This document shows positions 7,932 to 16,101 of a stretch of DNA of 64,000 nucleotides, piece by piece (position 1 is the first letter of the stretch; each line of letters starts with the position of its first letter). The translations under genes were made by a program, and so were the position numbers. The notes below the pieces were generated by a model. The model was not told where the DNA came from, ran no database searches, and was given only the letters and a program-made list of their open reading frames with translations. The DNA is from an uncultured Candidatus Melainabacteria bacterium (lineage in GTDB: Bacteria > Cyanobacteriota > Vampirovibrionia > Gastranaerophilales > Gastranaerophilaceae), in assembly GCA_934754425.1 (NCBI GenBank), contig CAKVIN010000011.1, positions 20,067 to 84,066 on the forward strand, read 5' to 3'.

Positions 7932-8588
7932 ATGTTAAAAAAAGTTTTTTGTATAAATTTATTGATATTACTTGCTTTGCCAACTTTTGCATTTGGCAAG
8001 GTTTCAAAGAGCGCAAGTACAATATATTCAGAAATTAATCCTGCTATTGTATCAGTTGATTCTCAATTATCGGATGGTTTGTCATGCGGAACGGGCTGTA
8101 TTATTGATAAAAGCGGAGTTATTTTAACAAGTGCACATGTTGTTGACGTAGGAAATTCTGTTGTTGTAACAATGAATAACGGGCAAAATTATACAGCTAA
8201 GGTAATTAAAAGAATGGGTGATAATAAAGACATTGCGCTTTTAAAAATTGAACCTAAGAAGAATTTGAAAACTGTAAAGTTGGGTAATTCTGAAAAAATT
8301 AAAGTTGGTGAAAAGGTTTTAGCAATTGGTAATCCGTTTGGCTTTAACGGAACATTGACTCAAGGTATAATTTCCAGAATAGATTATGCAAAAAATCGTA
8401 TTCAAACTGATGCTGCAATTAATCCCGGATCTTCCGGAGGGCCTTTGTTAAATGAAAAAGGCGAAATTATCGGTATAAATCAAGCAATTTATAATCCTGA
8501 TAACAATATTTCAAATATAGGAATAGGGTTTGCAACACCAATTAATCTTGTAAAAGAGTATTTAAGTGCAAATAGCAGTATAAAATAA
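7932..8588 (+). CDS. Secreted trypsin-like serine protease (HtrA-type, no PDZ)
   Basis: A 218-residue exported serine protease. The start at 7932 is chosen because GGAGAG lies 6 bases upstream and the protein then begins with a signal peptide (MLKKVFCINLLILLALPTFAFG). The catalytic triad reads His69 (ILTSAHVVD), Asp100 (DNKDIALLKI) and Ser168 (NPGSSGGPLLNEKGEIIGIN). Family members usually carry one or two PDZ domains after the protease. This one stops about 20 residues after the protease core (FATPINLVKEYL), so it is a minimal form lacking PDZ regulation. It probably acts in the periplasm in protein quality control. miaB follows in the same direction after 83 bp. Confidence 0.88.
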   Translation: MLKKVFCINLLILLALPTFAFGKVSKSASTIYSEINPAIVSVDSQLSDGLSCGTGCIIDKSGVILTSAHVVDVGNSVVVTMNNGQNYTAKVIKRMGDNKDIALLKIEPKKNLKTVKLGNSEKIKVGEKVLAIGNPFGFNGTLTQGIISRIDYAKNRIQTDAAINPGSSGGPLLNEKGEIIGINQAIYNPDNNISNIGIGFATPINLVKEYLSANSSIK

Positions 8589-8671
8589 CTTCAGGTTGAG
8601 TATTTATATAGAATTCTCCTTTGTTACTTATGTTTGTAGTACAATAAAATAACAAAAGACAAAGGGGAATT

Positions 8672-10003
8672 ATGAAAAAAGTTTATATAGAAACAATGGG
8701 TTGTCAGATGAATAAATCTGATGCTGAAAGAATGTATGGTATGTTGGAGCATATCGGTTATACTCAAACCGAAGAACCAAAAGAAGCTGATATGCTTATT
8801 ATAAACACATGTTCAATTAGAAAATTATCAGAAGATAAAGCATATAGTGCAATCGGAGTTTGGGGAAAATGGAAAAAAGAAAAACCTGATTTAAAAATTA
8901 TTTTTTCCGGTTGTGTAGCTCAACAAGCGGGTAAAAAAATTCTTAGCCGTGCACCTTATGTTGATTTAGTATTAGGTACACAAAGAGTTTATGAACTACC
9001 TGAACTTGTGAAAAGAATTGAAGCCGGAGAAAGAATTGTTTCTACAGAAGAAAAACATTACGAAGAAAGCGAAATCCAAATAAGCCGTGTAAAAAGTATA
9101 AACGCTTGGGTTCCAATTATGGAAGGTTGCAATAACTTCTGCACATATTGTATAGTTCCTTATACAAGAGGTAGAGAGCGTTCCAGAAAGCCAGAATTAA
9201 TTTTGGCAGAAATAAAAAAAGCATTGTCAGAAGGTTTTAAAGAAATAACACTTCTTGGGCAAAATGTTGATAGTTACGGTAAAGATTTGGAAGAAGGACA
9301 AAATTTATCTTGGCTTTTAAGACAAGTTAATGCATTAGAAGGTAATTTCAGAATAAGATTTGTAACGTCTTATCCGACTGACATTACAGAAGAATTAATT
9401 GATACCGTTTTAGAATTGGATAAAGTTTGTGAATATTTCCATATTCCAATGCAATCCGGTGATGATTATATTCTTAAAAAAATGAACAGAAGATATGATT
9501 ATGCTACGTACAAAAAGATTTGTGATAATTTAAGAAATCGTATCCCTGATGTAACGATTACAAGTGATTTTATCGCAGGATTTCCGGGAGAAACAGAAGA
9601 ACAATTCCAAAATACATTGAATGCTATGACAGAATTGGAATTAGATTATTCTAATACAGCAGCGTATTCTCCACGAGAAAAAACAGTTGCAGCAAAGTGG
9701 GTTGATTTGTATGTTCCGGAGGATATTAAGACAGAACGTCTGGCGAGATTAAACGAACATAACAGAAAATGTTGTTTGTTGTCTAATCAAAAATATGTTG
9801 GAAAAACCATGGAAGTTCTTGTAGAAAAATTTGAAACTAAGGATGAAAGAGGCAAAAATGTTATCACTGGTCGAACAAGAAATAATAAGATTGTCCACAT
9901 TCCTTATGATAAAGATATTACCGGAAGTTTTATTAATACCAAAATCGTTAAAGCAAGAACGTGGTATTTGAATGGTGAAGGTGTAGAAATAATTTCAAAT
10001 TAA
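8672..10003 (+). CDS. miaB: tRNA-2-methylthio-N6-dimethylallyladenosine synthase MiaB
   Basis: A 443-residue radical-SAM methylthiotransferase that adds a methylthio group to i6A37 of tRNAs reading UNN codons. The N-terminal UPF0004 domain holds one [4Fe-4S] cluster (Cys11, Cys47, Cys81), and the radical-SAM domain holds the second (Cys153, Cys157, Cys160 in EGCNNFCTYC). IVPYTRGRERSR, TLLGQNVDSYG, PMQSGDD and SDFIAGFPGETEEQF are further MiaB signatures. A TRAM domain closes the protein. The length is normal. The Shine-Dalgarno AAAGGGGAATT is good. Part of it can pair with AATTCTCCTTTG at 8612-8623, which could mask the ribosome site on read-through transcripts. Confidence 0.96.
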   Translation: MKKVYIETMGCQMNKSDAERMYGMLEHIGYTQTEEPKEADMLIINTCSIRKLSEDKAYSAIGVWGKWKKEKPDLKIIFSGCVAQQAGKKILSRAPYVDLVLGTQRVYELPELVKRIEAGERIVSTEEKHYEESEIQISRVKSINAWVPIMEGCNNFCTYCIVPYTRGRERSRKPELILAEIKKALSEGFKEITLLGQNVDSYGKDLEEGQNLSWLLRQVNALEGNFRIRFVTSYPTDITEELIDTVLELDKVCEYFHIPMQSGDDYILKKMNRRYDYATYKKICDNLRNRIPDVTITSDFIAGFPGETEEQFQNTLNAMTELELDYSNTAAYSPREKTVAAKWVDLYVPEDIKTERLARLNEHNRKCCLLSNQKYVGKTMEVLVEKFETKDERGKNVITGRTRNNKIVHIPYDKDITGSFINTKIVKARTWYLNGEGVEIISN

Positions 10004-10085
10004 TAAATGTAAAGAATTTGTTACAAATATAAAATAAAAGTCAAATTTTTAGCTTCAGCAGTTTTATACTGTAAGGAAGTGTGTT

Positions 10086-10733
10086 ATGTATATCCAGTCG
10101 ATTAATAATAGCAATAATATTTCGTCATATGGTAAGCCAAATGGAAAAAATAATGGTTTTACTGATAGTGTGATGCAAAAAATAATTGATATTATACCAA
10201 AGCACACTTCTAAAGAATCTGCAAGACAATTAGAAACATGGAGTAAGAGAGATAATTGGGTTTCTAAGCCTATGCAAAATAGGGCTATAATGGGCGTTAC
10301 AGCAATGATGACACAGCCTGTTATTGATTATAACAACAAAAGAGTTGATAAAGAAACCAGAAAAATGGCATTTTTTAATCGTTGTGCAGTTATTTTAGCC
10401 GGTACAACCGTTGGTATGTTTGCTGTTAGAGGTCCGATTTATACCATGATTGAAAAAATGACGGATATAAAAGGAACTTCAAAATCAAGCAAAGCATTAC
10501 TTCCTAAAAAATATTTAAGTGAGATGACTAAAAATGAAAAATATTTAAGCAATTACAGAACAGCCTTGTCTACAGGTATTGCTCTTGCTGCAATGTGTGT
10601 AACGAATTTTGTATTGGATGCTCCGTTTACAATATTCTTGACCAATTATTTTAAAGACCATTTCTGTTCATCAAAAAATAGTGAACAAAAAGAAAATAAG
10701 GTTGCTTTGAATAAAGGAGGTGCTAATGAATAG
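10086..10733 (+). CDS. Uncharacterised membrane-associated protein
   Basis: A 215-residue protein with a polar N-terminus (MYIQSINNSNNISSYGKPNG) and two hydrophobic helices near residues 95-115 (CAVILAGTTVGMFAVR) and 160-185 (ALSTGIALAAMCVTNFVL). Between them lies a basic stretch. I do not recognise a family. The segment NNKRVDKETRKMAFFNRCAV resembles RKEERREVAIRDIGSIY in the larger protein at 16102, which hints at a shared lineage-specific membrane module. The start has AAGGAAG 6 bases upstream. It overlaps the next gene by 8 bp. Upstream, a TTGTTACAA box (10018-10026), CAAATTTT 15 bp later and TTTTATACT form a weaker version of the promoter module described elsewhere. Confidence 0.6.
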   Translation: MYIQSINNSNNISSYGKPNGKNNGFTDSVMQKIIDIIPKHTSKESARQLETWSKRDNWVSKPMQNRAIMGVTAMMTQPVIDYNNKRVDKETRKMAFFNRCAVILAGTTVGMFAVRGPIYTMIEKMTDIKGTSKSSKALLPKKYLSEMTKNEKYLSNYRTALSTGIALAAMCVTNFVLDAPFTIFLTNYFKDHFCSSKNSEQKENKVALNKGGANE

Positions 10734-11289
10734 TTCTCCTTTGCAAAAAAGCTTGGAATGGGTTTATCAACGCTATAAAAAAAATACGGCAACAATGTTG
10801 GTTGTAACAGGTACTATCGGTTGGGGCTTATCTTCTTTGGCTCAAGTCGGGGCAATTCTTTTTAATCCGAAAATAAAAAAAGAACAAAAGAGTTTTTTGG
10901 TACCTCAGGCATTATGGGACGCAGCGATAAATATTGGTGCATTTTTTCTTATTACTCAATCAACAAAAAAGGTTGTCTCAAAGCTGGTTTCTACAGGAAA
11001 ATTGGCTCCAGGTAAAGTTAGAAAATTTCTTGATACAAATAAGGAACTTTATGGTAATAAAGTCGGTAAATTGGACTTGGATTTGGATGAGGTTTTAAAA
11101 AATGAACCGAAATTCCCTAAGGATTCTTATTATACATATAAAAACCATGCCACTACAATGGCTACGATTGGCGCAAGTATATTGTCTTCTAATATTGTAA
11201 CTCCGGTTTTAAGAAATGCTGCTGCTTCTGATATGCAAAAGAAATATTTGAATAATCGTTCTCAATCTACTGGTAGTATGAAGGTTTAA
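10726..11289 (+). CDS. Uncharacterised membrane-associated protein, translationally coupled
   Basis: A 187-residue protein with hydrophobic segments near residues 22-45 (ATMLVVTGTIGWGLSSLAQVG) and 65-80 (AAINIGAFFLITQ), and a third weaker one near 145-165. I chose the ATG at 10726: AAAGGAGG lies 5 bases upstream, whereas the GTG at 10720 overlaps the Shine-Dalgarno itself. It overlaps the end of the preceding membrane-protein gene by 8 bp, so the two are almost certainly made together and may form a complex. No family is recognised. It ends with a Ser/Gln-rich tail. Confidence 0.6.
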   Translation: MNSSPLQKSLEWVYQRYKKNTATMLVVTGTIGWGLSSLAQVGAILFNPKIKKEQKSFLVPQALWDAAINIGAFFLITQSTKKVVSKLVSTGKLAPGKVRKFLDTNKELYGNKVGKLDLDLDEVLKNEPKFPKDSYYTYKNHATTMATIGASILSSNIVTPVLRNAAASDMQKKYLNNRSQSTGSMKV

Positions 11290-11321
11290 TATTTCAGATT
11301 AAATGATATTCATTTCTGGGG

Positions 11322-11327
11322 TATAAT
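11322..11327 (+). promoter_or_regulatory. Likely -10 box of the flavoprotein gene
   Basis: TATAAT at 11322-11327, 20 bp before the ATG at 11348 and directly before the Shine-Dalgarno AAAAGGAGAG. A weak -35 (TTAAAT, 11299-11304) lies 17 bp upstream. The leader would be very short. Confidence 0.5.
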
Positions 11328-11347
11328 ATTTGTAAAAGGAGAGTGTG

Positions 11348-12571
11348 ATGGATTTTGATTATGGAATAATTGGTGGTGGTCCGGCAGGATATACTGCAGG
11401 CATGAGTTTGGCAAAACAAGGATATAGCGTTGTTTTGTTTGAAAAAGACAATCTAGGCGGAACTTGTTTAAACAGGGGTTGTATTCCTACAAAATCGCTT
11501 ATACATTCTTCTGAATTATATGCAAATCTTAAAAAAGTCGAAGAATTTGGGGTGAAATTTGATTGTTCTGAATTTGATTTTTCAAAAATATCAGAAAAAA
11601 AAGATAAAACCGTAGAAAAAATCCGTAAGTCATTAGAACTTGCCGTTAAGAATTCTGGGGTTAAAACCATATATGGTGTTGCAAATATAAAAGATAAAAA
11701 TACAATAACTATTAATGATGAAGAGTATAATGTAGGTAAAATTATTGTAGCATCCGGTTCTAAACCACGAGAAATAAAAGGTTTAGAGTTTGACCATGAG
11801 TTTATATTATCTTCAGATGATATTTTAAATATGACAAAATTGCCAAAGTCTATTTTGATTGTGGGTTCTGGAGCAATAGGTACAGAATTGGCAAGAATTT
11901 TTATTAATTTTGGAGTTGAAGTAACAATCGTAGAACTTGCTGATAAACTGATACCACCTGCTGATATAGAAGTTTCAAAAAGAATTGAAAGAATATATAA
12001 ACAAAGAAAAATTAAATATTATATAAATGATTGTATAGATAAGATTGAAGATAAAAATGTCACGTTAAAAAGTGGTATATCACTTACTCCGGAAATAATT
12101 CTGGTAGCAGCCGGTCGTGTACCTTTATGCTCAAATATTGATGGAAGTATTGTTTTAGGTGATGCTAGTGGCGAAATACAATTGGCGCATTATGCAGTTC
12201 ATCAAGCATTAGAATTTACTGAAAAAATTCAATTTAATAAAGGCTTAGTGCCCTCAGTAATATATGGTGAGCCAGAAATTGCTTGGGTAGGGCTTAGAGA
12301 ACAAGATGTTGATGAAACATACACAAAAAAAATGTTGCCGATAACGGCATTGGGCAAATCTTGGTGCGATGATTCAACTGATGGCTTTATAAAAGTTGTA
12401 ATTAAAGATGATAAAATTGTTGGAGCACATATTATATCAAAAGAAGCTTCTGCATTGATACATATATTTCTTGTTGCAATACAAAATGGGATTGGAATTG
12501 ATAAACTTAAAGAAATTTGTTATGCACATCCGACTTATGCAGAAGGGGTTTTTGATATATTAGAAAGATAA
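11348..12571 (+). CDS. Dihydrolipoamide dehydrogenase-like pyridine nucleotide-disulfide oxidoreductase
   Basis: A 407-residue class I flavoprotein disulfide reductase. It has the N-terminal FAD motif YGIIGGGPAGYTAG, the redox-active disulfide Cys40/Cys45 in GGTCLNRGCIPTK, the NAD(P)H-binding motif IVGSGAIGTELA, and the C-terminal catalytic His394/Glu399 dyad in AHPTYAEG. E3 subunits are usually about 450-470 residues. This one is some 50 shorter, and the segment after ILVAAGRVP, where the second FAD motif normally reads as a longer GDxxG region, is compact (IVLGDASGEIQLAHYAV). No 2-oxoacid dehydrogenase genes lie nearby, so its partner is unknown. The ATG at 11348 has AAAAGGAGAG ahead of it. 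The 107-bp repeat array begins about 40 bp downstream. Confidence 0.85.
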   Translation: MDFDYGIIGGGPAGYTAGMSLAKQGYSVVLFEKDNLGGTCLNRGCIPTKSLIHSSELYANLKKVEEFGVKFDCSEFDFSKISEKKDKTVEKIRKSLELAVKNSGVKTIYGVANIKDKNTITINDEEYNVGKIIVASGSKPREIKGLEFDHEFILSSDDILNMTKLPKSILIVGSGAIGTELARIFINFGVEVTIVELADKLIPPADIEVSKRIERIYKQRKIKYYINDCIDKIEDKNVTLKSGISLTPEIILVAAGRVPLCSNIDGSIVLGDASGEIQLAHYAVHQALEFTEKIQFNKGLVPSVIYGEPEIAWVGLREQDVDETYTKKMLPITALGKSWCDDSTDGFIKVVIKDDKIVGAHIISKEASALIHIFLVAIQNGIGIDKLKEICYAHPTYAEGVFDILER

Positions 12572-12612
12572 GTTTTGAGGCATGATTTTTTAATTTATTA
12601 AAGAGTTTTCAT

Positions 12613-13378
12613 GCGCAACGTGCATAATAGAAGTTACTTTCCTCTAGTCGTTCCACTATTAAGGCGAAGCTTGTATTTGTAATACAATTTAGTAACTATA
12701 ACCAAACAGTCGTCCAAGTTTCTACGTGCGTAGCTAAACTTCACTTTTCTCTAGTCGTTCCACCATTAAGGCGAAGCTTGTAATTGTAATGCAATTTAGT
12801 AACCATAACCAAACAGTCGTCCAAGTTTCTACGTGCGTAGCTAAACTTCACTTTTCTCTAGTCGTTCCACCATTAAGGCGAAGCTTGTAATTATAAAATA
12901 ATTTAGTAACTATAACCAAGTAGCCGTCCCAATGTCTACGTGCGTAGCCAAACTTCACTTTCCTCTAGTCGTTCCACCATTAAGGCGAAGCTTGTAATTA
13001 TAAAATAATTTAGTAACTATAACCAAGTAGCCGTCCTAGTTTCTACGTGCATAGCCAAACTTCACTCTTGTCTAGTCGTTCCACCATTAAGGCGAAGCTT
13101 GTCATTATAAAATAATTTAGTAATCATAACCAAGTAGCCGTCCCAGTTTCTACGTGCGTAGCTAAACTTGACTTTCCTCTAGTCGTTCCACCATAAAGGC
13201 GAAGCTTGTAATTATAAAATAATTTAGTAATCATAACCAAGTAGCCGTCCCAGTTTCTACGTGCGTAGCCAAACTTCACTTTTATCTAGTCGTTCCACCA
13301 TTAAGGCGAAGCTTGTATTTGTAATACAATTTAGTAACCTTAACCAAGAAGCCGTCCCAATGTCTACGTGCGTAGCAC
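12613..13378. repeat. Tandem array of a 107-bp repeat (seven copies)
   Basis: CTAGTCGTTCCA recurs at 12644, 12751, 12858, 12965, 13072, 13179 and 13286, every interval being exactly 107 bp, and the whole unit is conserved with few substitutions. A degenerate partial copy precedes the first. Each unit has three blocks: TAGTCGTTCCACCATTAAGG plus CGAAGCTTGTA, then AACCAAGTAGCCGTCC, then CTACGTGCGTAG, which is itself an inverted repeat. There are no variable spacers, so it is not CRISPR. The array ends with GTGCGTAGCAC followed by eight A residues. The same family, in the opposite orientation, returns at 63623-64000. Confidence 0.93.
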
Positions 13379-13417
13379 AAAAAAAACCACTCGGTGTGTG
13401 TGATTTCGAGTGGGTTT
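13379..13417 (-). terminator. Hairpin and T8 tract abutting the repeat array
   Basis: CCACTCG (13387-13393) pairs with CGAGTGG (13407-13413). On the minus strand it is followed at once by eight T residues (13386-13379) and then by the first base of the repeat array. It therefore reads as an intrinsic terminator for minus-strand transcription, with the array placed directly after the T-tract. Confidence 0.7.
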
Positions 13418-13467
13418 GTTTTCTGCATCCTAATGGTCTTTTTAGTGTTTATTATCTAGGAGTTTAT

Positions 13468-13587
13468 ATGATTTTTGGGGTTTATTGTGTTTTGCTATTT
13501 AGTGTTTCGACTACACTTAAAGTGTGTATCTATATTATTGCACATAAGAAAATTAAGTCAAGAAGATGTTTTACATGTTTTCTTTGA
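13468..13587 (+). CDS. Possible small hydrophobic peptide (39 aa)
   Basis: An ATG at 13468 has a good Shine-Dalgarno (TAGGAG, 7 bases upstream) and opens a 39-codon frame: MIFGVYCVLLFSVSTTLK, then VCIYIIAHKKIKSRR and a Cys-containing end. The hydrophobic N-terminus and basic tail have the shape of type I toxin or regulatory membrane peptides. There is no homology evidence. The frame is open further upstream into the repeats, but no ribosome site supports that. An alternative is that the region is non-coding: it sits between the array terminator and the lpxA terminator. The rest of 13418-13660 shows only a short inverted repeat (ACACTTAAAGTGTGT) at about 13513-13527. Confidence 0.3.
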   Translation: MIFGVYCVLLFSVSTTLKVCIYIIAHKKIKSRRCFTCFL

Positions 13588-13665
13588 AACGATATAAAAA
13601 GGTCTTTATTTAAGTCATTGCTTGATTTAATGGCATTTACATTTCTTAACAATTGTAAAAAATTA

Positions 13666-13698
13666 AAAGGGTAATAATAATTGTAATTATTACCCTTT
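13666..13698 (-). terminator. Terminator of lpxA
   Basis: AAAGGGTAATAAT (13666-13678) pairs perfectly with ATTATTACCCTTT (13686-13698). On the minus strand it follows the lpxA stop codon by 26 bp and is followed by TTAATTTTTT. Confidence 0.8.
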
Positions 13699-13724
13699 AT
13701 ATTTTAATTAAATTATTTGTAAAA

Positions 13725-14564
13725 TTATTCTTCAGAAGATAGTGATTGATATCCTGATTTATGTGTTTTAAGAAGTACTCCTCTTTTAGAAGATTTGATA
13801 AATTCAATCATTTTTTCTATGTATTCATTCATCGGAATTTCTGCTTTAATTTTTTCAATTGCTTGAGAAGTGTTATATTCTTCTGAAATTAATAATTTGA
13901 ATGCTTCATTTGTAGCAGTTCTAATTTCTTGAGATACACCACGTCTTTTCATAGCAATAACATTCAAGCCACGTGGAACAGGTGGTCTGCCTTCGCCTTT
14001 TGAATAAGGAAGGATATCTTGACGAGAAGCTGAGAAACCGCTAATGATAGCCATGTCGCCGATTCTGATGTTTTGATGGAAAACGCTCATGCCACCAACG
14101 AATGCTCCAAAACCAACATGGACATGACCGCCAAGTGTTACAAGGTTTGCGAGGATAACTTGGTCTTCTAATACGCAGTTGTGAGCGATGTGAGAACCAA
14201 CCATTAATAAACATTTATTTCCGATTCTTGTCGTGAAGTCACCACATGCTGCTCCTCTATGAATAGTTACGTTTTCTTTAATTATTGTTTCGTTGCCGAT
14301 AACAACTTTAGTTGGTTCGCCCTTGTATCCTAAATCTTGAGGTTCTGAACCAATAGTAGAGAATGGAGAAATTGTACAATTTTCACCAATTTCTGCAAAT
14401 TCAATATAAGCATTAGCAATTACTCTTGTACCGTTTCCTAATTTAACTCCTTCGCCAATTACGACATTTGGTCCAATTATTACACCTTCTCCAATTTCAG
14501 CAGAAGGATGGATCACTGCTGATGGATGAATTGAACATTTTTTTTCAAGAACTGTATTTGTCAT
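13725..14564 (-). CDS. lpxA: UDP-N-acetylglucosamine O-acyltransferase LpxA
   Basis: A 279-residue enzyme for the first step of lipid A synthesis, the transfer of a hydroxyacyl chain from ACP to the 3-OH of UDP-GlcNAc. Residues 10-190 are left-handed beta-helix hexapeptide repeats (IHPSAVIHPSAEIGEGVIIG onward). The catalytic base is His128 in GSHIAHNC, matching His125 of the E. coli enzyme. SEPQDLGYKGE and NVTIHRG are LpxA-specific. The helical C-terminal domain is about 20 residues longer than in E. coli and ends KSGYQSLSSEE. It is transcribed alone here, unlike the usual lpxD-fabZ-lpxA cluster. A possible -10 lies about 35 bp upstream of the start. Confidence 0.94.
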   Translation of the reverse strand: MTNTVLEKKCSIHPSAVIHPSAEIGEGVIIGPNVVIGEGVKLGNGTRVIANAYIEFAEIGENCTISPFSTIGSEPQDLGYKGEPTKVVIGNETIIKENVTIHRGAACGDFTTRIGNKCLLMVGSHIAHNCVLEDQVILANLVTLGGHVHVGFGAFVGGMSVFHQNIRIGDMAIISGFSASRQDILPYSKGEGRPPVPRGLNVIAMKRRGVSQEIRTATNEAFKLLISEEYNTSQAIEKIKAEIPMNEYIEKMIEFIKSSKRGVLLKTHKSGYQSLSSEE

Positions 14565-14709
14565 TCTCTTTCTCCATATAAATTATCTACCATTCAAGTA
14601 TAATATAAAAAACTAGGATTTAGAGAAATATTTATATAAATTTAATATCAATATTAAGATTTATAATTAAATAGTACTATTCGTTTAAAACTAAATTATA
14701 CAATTATTC

Positions 14710-15543
14710 TTATCCTTCTTTAGGCATTTCATCAAGAATAAATAAACCTAATCGACCTTCTCTAAAGTCTTTAAGAATATATATTGCAGTACGTTCTGTG
14801 TCCGGTTCTCCGCCTCTTATTATCCAGTTTCTTTGAATTGCAATATTTTCTAATGTTAAATCGTCTGTTTTATAGTATTCTTTTACTGATGGTTTGTTTT
14901 TTAAATATTCTAACAATGCTTTGGCAACAGGCTCCGGTGAATAAGCATTTTCTGATACGGAACTCACGAATGCTAATTTAGCCGCTTGTTCTTGGTTGTC
15001 TTGTCGTGTTGGAATTATCCCTGGTGTATCAAGCAGTTCTAATTTTGGATTAATTCTAACCCATTGCTGTTGTCTTGTAACTCCTGCTTTTGCTCCAATT
15101 TTGGTTTTAGAAGATTTTGTTAGTTTATTTATAACACTGGATTTCCCAACATTTGGCATGCCAACAACCATAGCTCTTGCCGGTCTTCTTAACAGTCCTT
15201 TGCTCATAAGAGCTTGGATTTTGGGTTCACTTAGATCTATCGCTGTTTTAATAACGAGTGCTAAATCTTTGTTTCCACGTGCTTCTGTAATAATAGTGGG
15301 GCATTTTGTTGATTGTTTTAGATATGCAACCCAATTTTTCAATTCGTTTTTGTCAACCAAGTCGGCTTTATTAAGCAAAAGAAGCCTTGGTTTGTTTCCC
15401 AAGAGCTTCTCTATGTTTGTATAACTGCTGCTTAAAGGTAATCTGCTATCACGCACCTCAATAATCACATCAACCAGATTCAATTTTTCTTTTAATTGAC
15501 GTTCTGCTTTTGCAATGTGTCCAGGGTACCAATGAATATGCAA
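14710..15543 (-). CDS. rbgA: Ribosome biogenesis GTPase YlqF/RbgA
   Basis: A 277-residue circularly permuted GTPase that helps late assembly of the 50S subunit. The permuted motif order is visible: G4 NKAD at 58-61, then G1 GMPNVGKSS at 128-136, and G3 DTPG at 172-175. The N-terminus HWYPGHIAKAERQLKEKL is the YlqF signature. It follows rplS by 13 bp on the same strand, so the GTPase and large-subunit protein L19 form an operon, a fitting pairing of ribosomal protein and assembly factor that also occurs elsewhere. The C-terminal RNA-binding helices (FREGRLGLFILDEM) end the protein. I see no terminator in the 145 bp after it. Confidence 0.92.
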   Translation of the reverse strand: MHIHWYPGHIAKAERQLKEKLNLVDVIIEVRDSRLPLSSSYTNIEKLLGNKPRLLLLNKADLVDKNELKNWVAYLKQSTKCPTIITEARGNKDLALVIKTAIDLSEPKIQALMSKGLLRRPARAMVVGMPNVGKSSVINKLTKSSKTKIGAKAGVTRQQQWVRINPKLELLDTPGIIPTRQDNQEQAAKLAFVSSVSENAYSPEPVAKALLEYLKNKPSVKEYYKTDDLTLENIAIQRNWIIRGGEPDTERTAIYILKDFREGRLGLFILDEMPKEG

Positions 15544-15556
15544 ATCGAATTACCTC

Positions 15557-15910
15557 TTATCTTTTTTCGATTTTTTCTTTAATACGTGTTGCTTTACCAG
15601 AGCGTTCTCTTAAATAATACAACTTAGCACGTTTTACATCACCTCTTCTTTGAACAGTGATTTTGTCAATACGTGGAGAGTGTACTAAGAACACACGTTC
15701 TACACCAACACCTTGGAATACTTTTCTTACGGTAATTGTTTTATTGATGCCAGAACCGTGTTCTGCAATAATAGTACCTTCGTAAGCCTGTATTCTTTCT
15801 TTGTTACCTTCTACGATTTTAACGAATACTTTAACAGTATCACCAGGATTCATTTCTGGCAATTCTCTTGTTGTGTATTCAGCTTCTAAATTCTTAATAA
15901 TAGGATTCAT
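15557..15910 (-). CDS. rplS: 50S ribosomal protein L19
   Basis: A 117-residue ribosomal protein located at the 30S-50S interface. MNPIIKNLEAEY, PGDTVKVFVKIVEGNKERIQ, FEGTII-like YEGTIIAEHG, ITVRKVFQGVGVERVF and HSPRIDKI are all L19 signatures, and the length is normal. It is the first gene of a two-gene operon with rbgA, which starts 13 bp downstream. The 120 bp upstream hold divergent promoters for rplS and for the membrane-protein gene that begins near 16102. Confidence 0.96.
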   Translation of the reverse strand: MNPIIKNLEAEYTTRELPEMNPGDTVKVFVKIVEGNKERIQAYEGTIIAEHGSGINKTITVRKVFQGVGVERVFLVHSPRIDKITVQRRGDVKRAKLYYLRERSGKATRIKEKIEKR

Positions 15911-16035
15911 TTTGCTATTCCTTATATTTTGACTATCTTATACTTATTTATCTCTATAATAATTAAAACAAAATCTAAATACAAGTATCCATTTACATTT
16001 TTCTTCTTTTTGTTTCAATTTGTAACAATTTAGTG

Positions 16036-16041
16036 TATAAT
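16036..16041 (+). promoter_or_regulatory. -10 box of the membrane-protein gene at 16102
   Basis: TATAAT at 16036-16041. A TTGTAACAA palindrome, like the upstream box of the promoter module found elsewhere, lies at about 16019-16027. Transcription would begin near 16048, so the in-frame GTG at 16033 cannot be the start codon. Confidence 0.5.
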
Positions 16042-16101
16042 GGTCAAAAAATATTCTTGAGGGATTTTACTACTATCAGCCGTAAAAAGAAAGGTTTTAT
16101 T

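Noticed and set aside
7780..8022. N-terminal extension of Ycf23
   Set aside because: The open frame reaches 8022, but the extension has no ribosome site, overlaps the divergent protease gene and its promoter region, and lies outside the family domain. The ATG at 7779 has a clear Shine-Dalgarno.
12613..13378. CRISPR array
   Set aside because: The whole 107-bp unit is conserved from copy to copy and there are no unique spacers. No cas genes are nearby. It is a simple tandem array.
13261..13587. 108-residue protein reading from the last repeat copy
   Set aside because: Its first two thirds lie in repeat DNA and in a terminator, with no ribosome site at the start. Only the 39-codon part from 13468 has one, and even that is uncertain.
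12600..13700. Prophage or integrative element at the repeat region
   Set aside because: No integrase, transposase, phage structural gene or direct-repeat attachment site was found in the flanks. Gene composition on both sides is the same as elsewhere.
14996..15424. 142-residue plus-strand frame
   Set aside because: It is fully antisense to rbgA, which has all GTPase motifs. No ribosome site or family resemblance.
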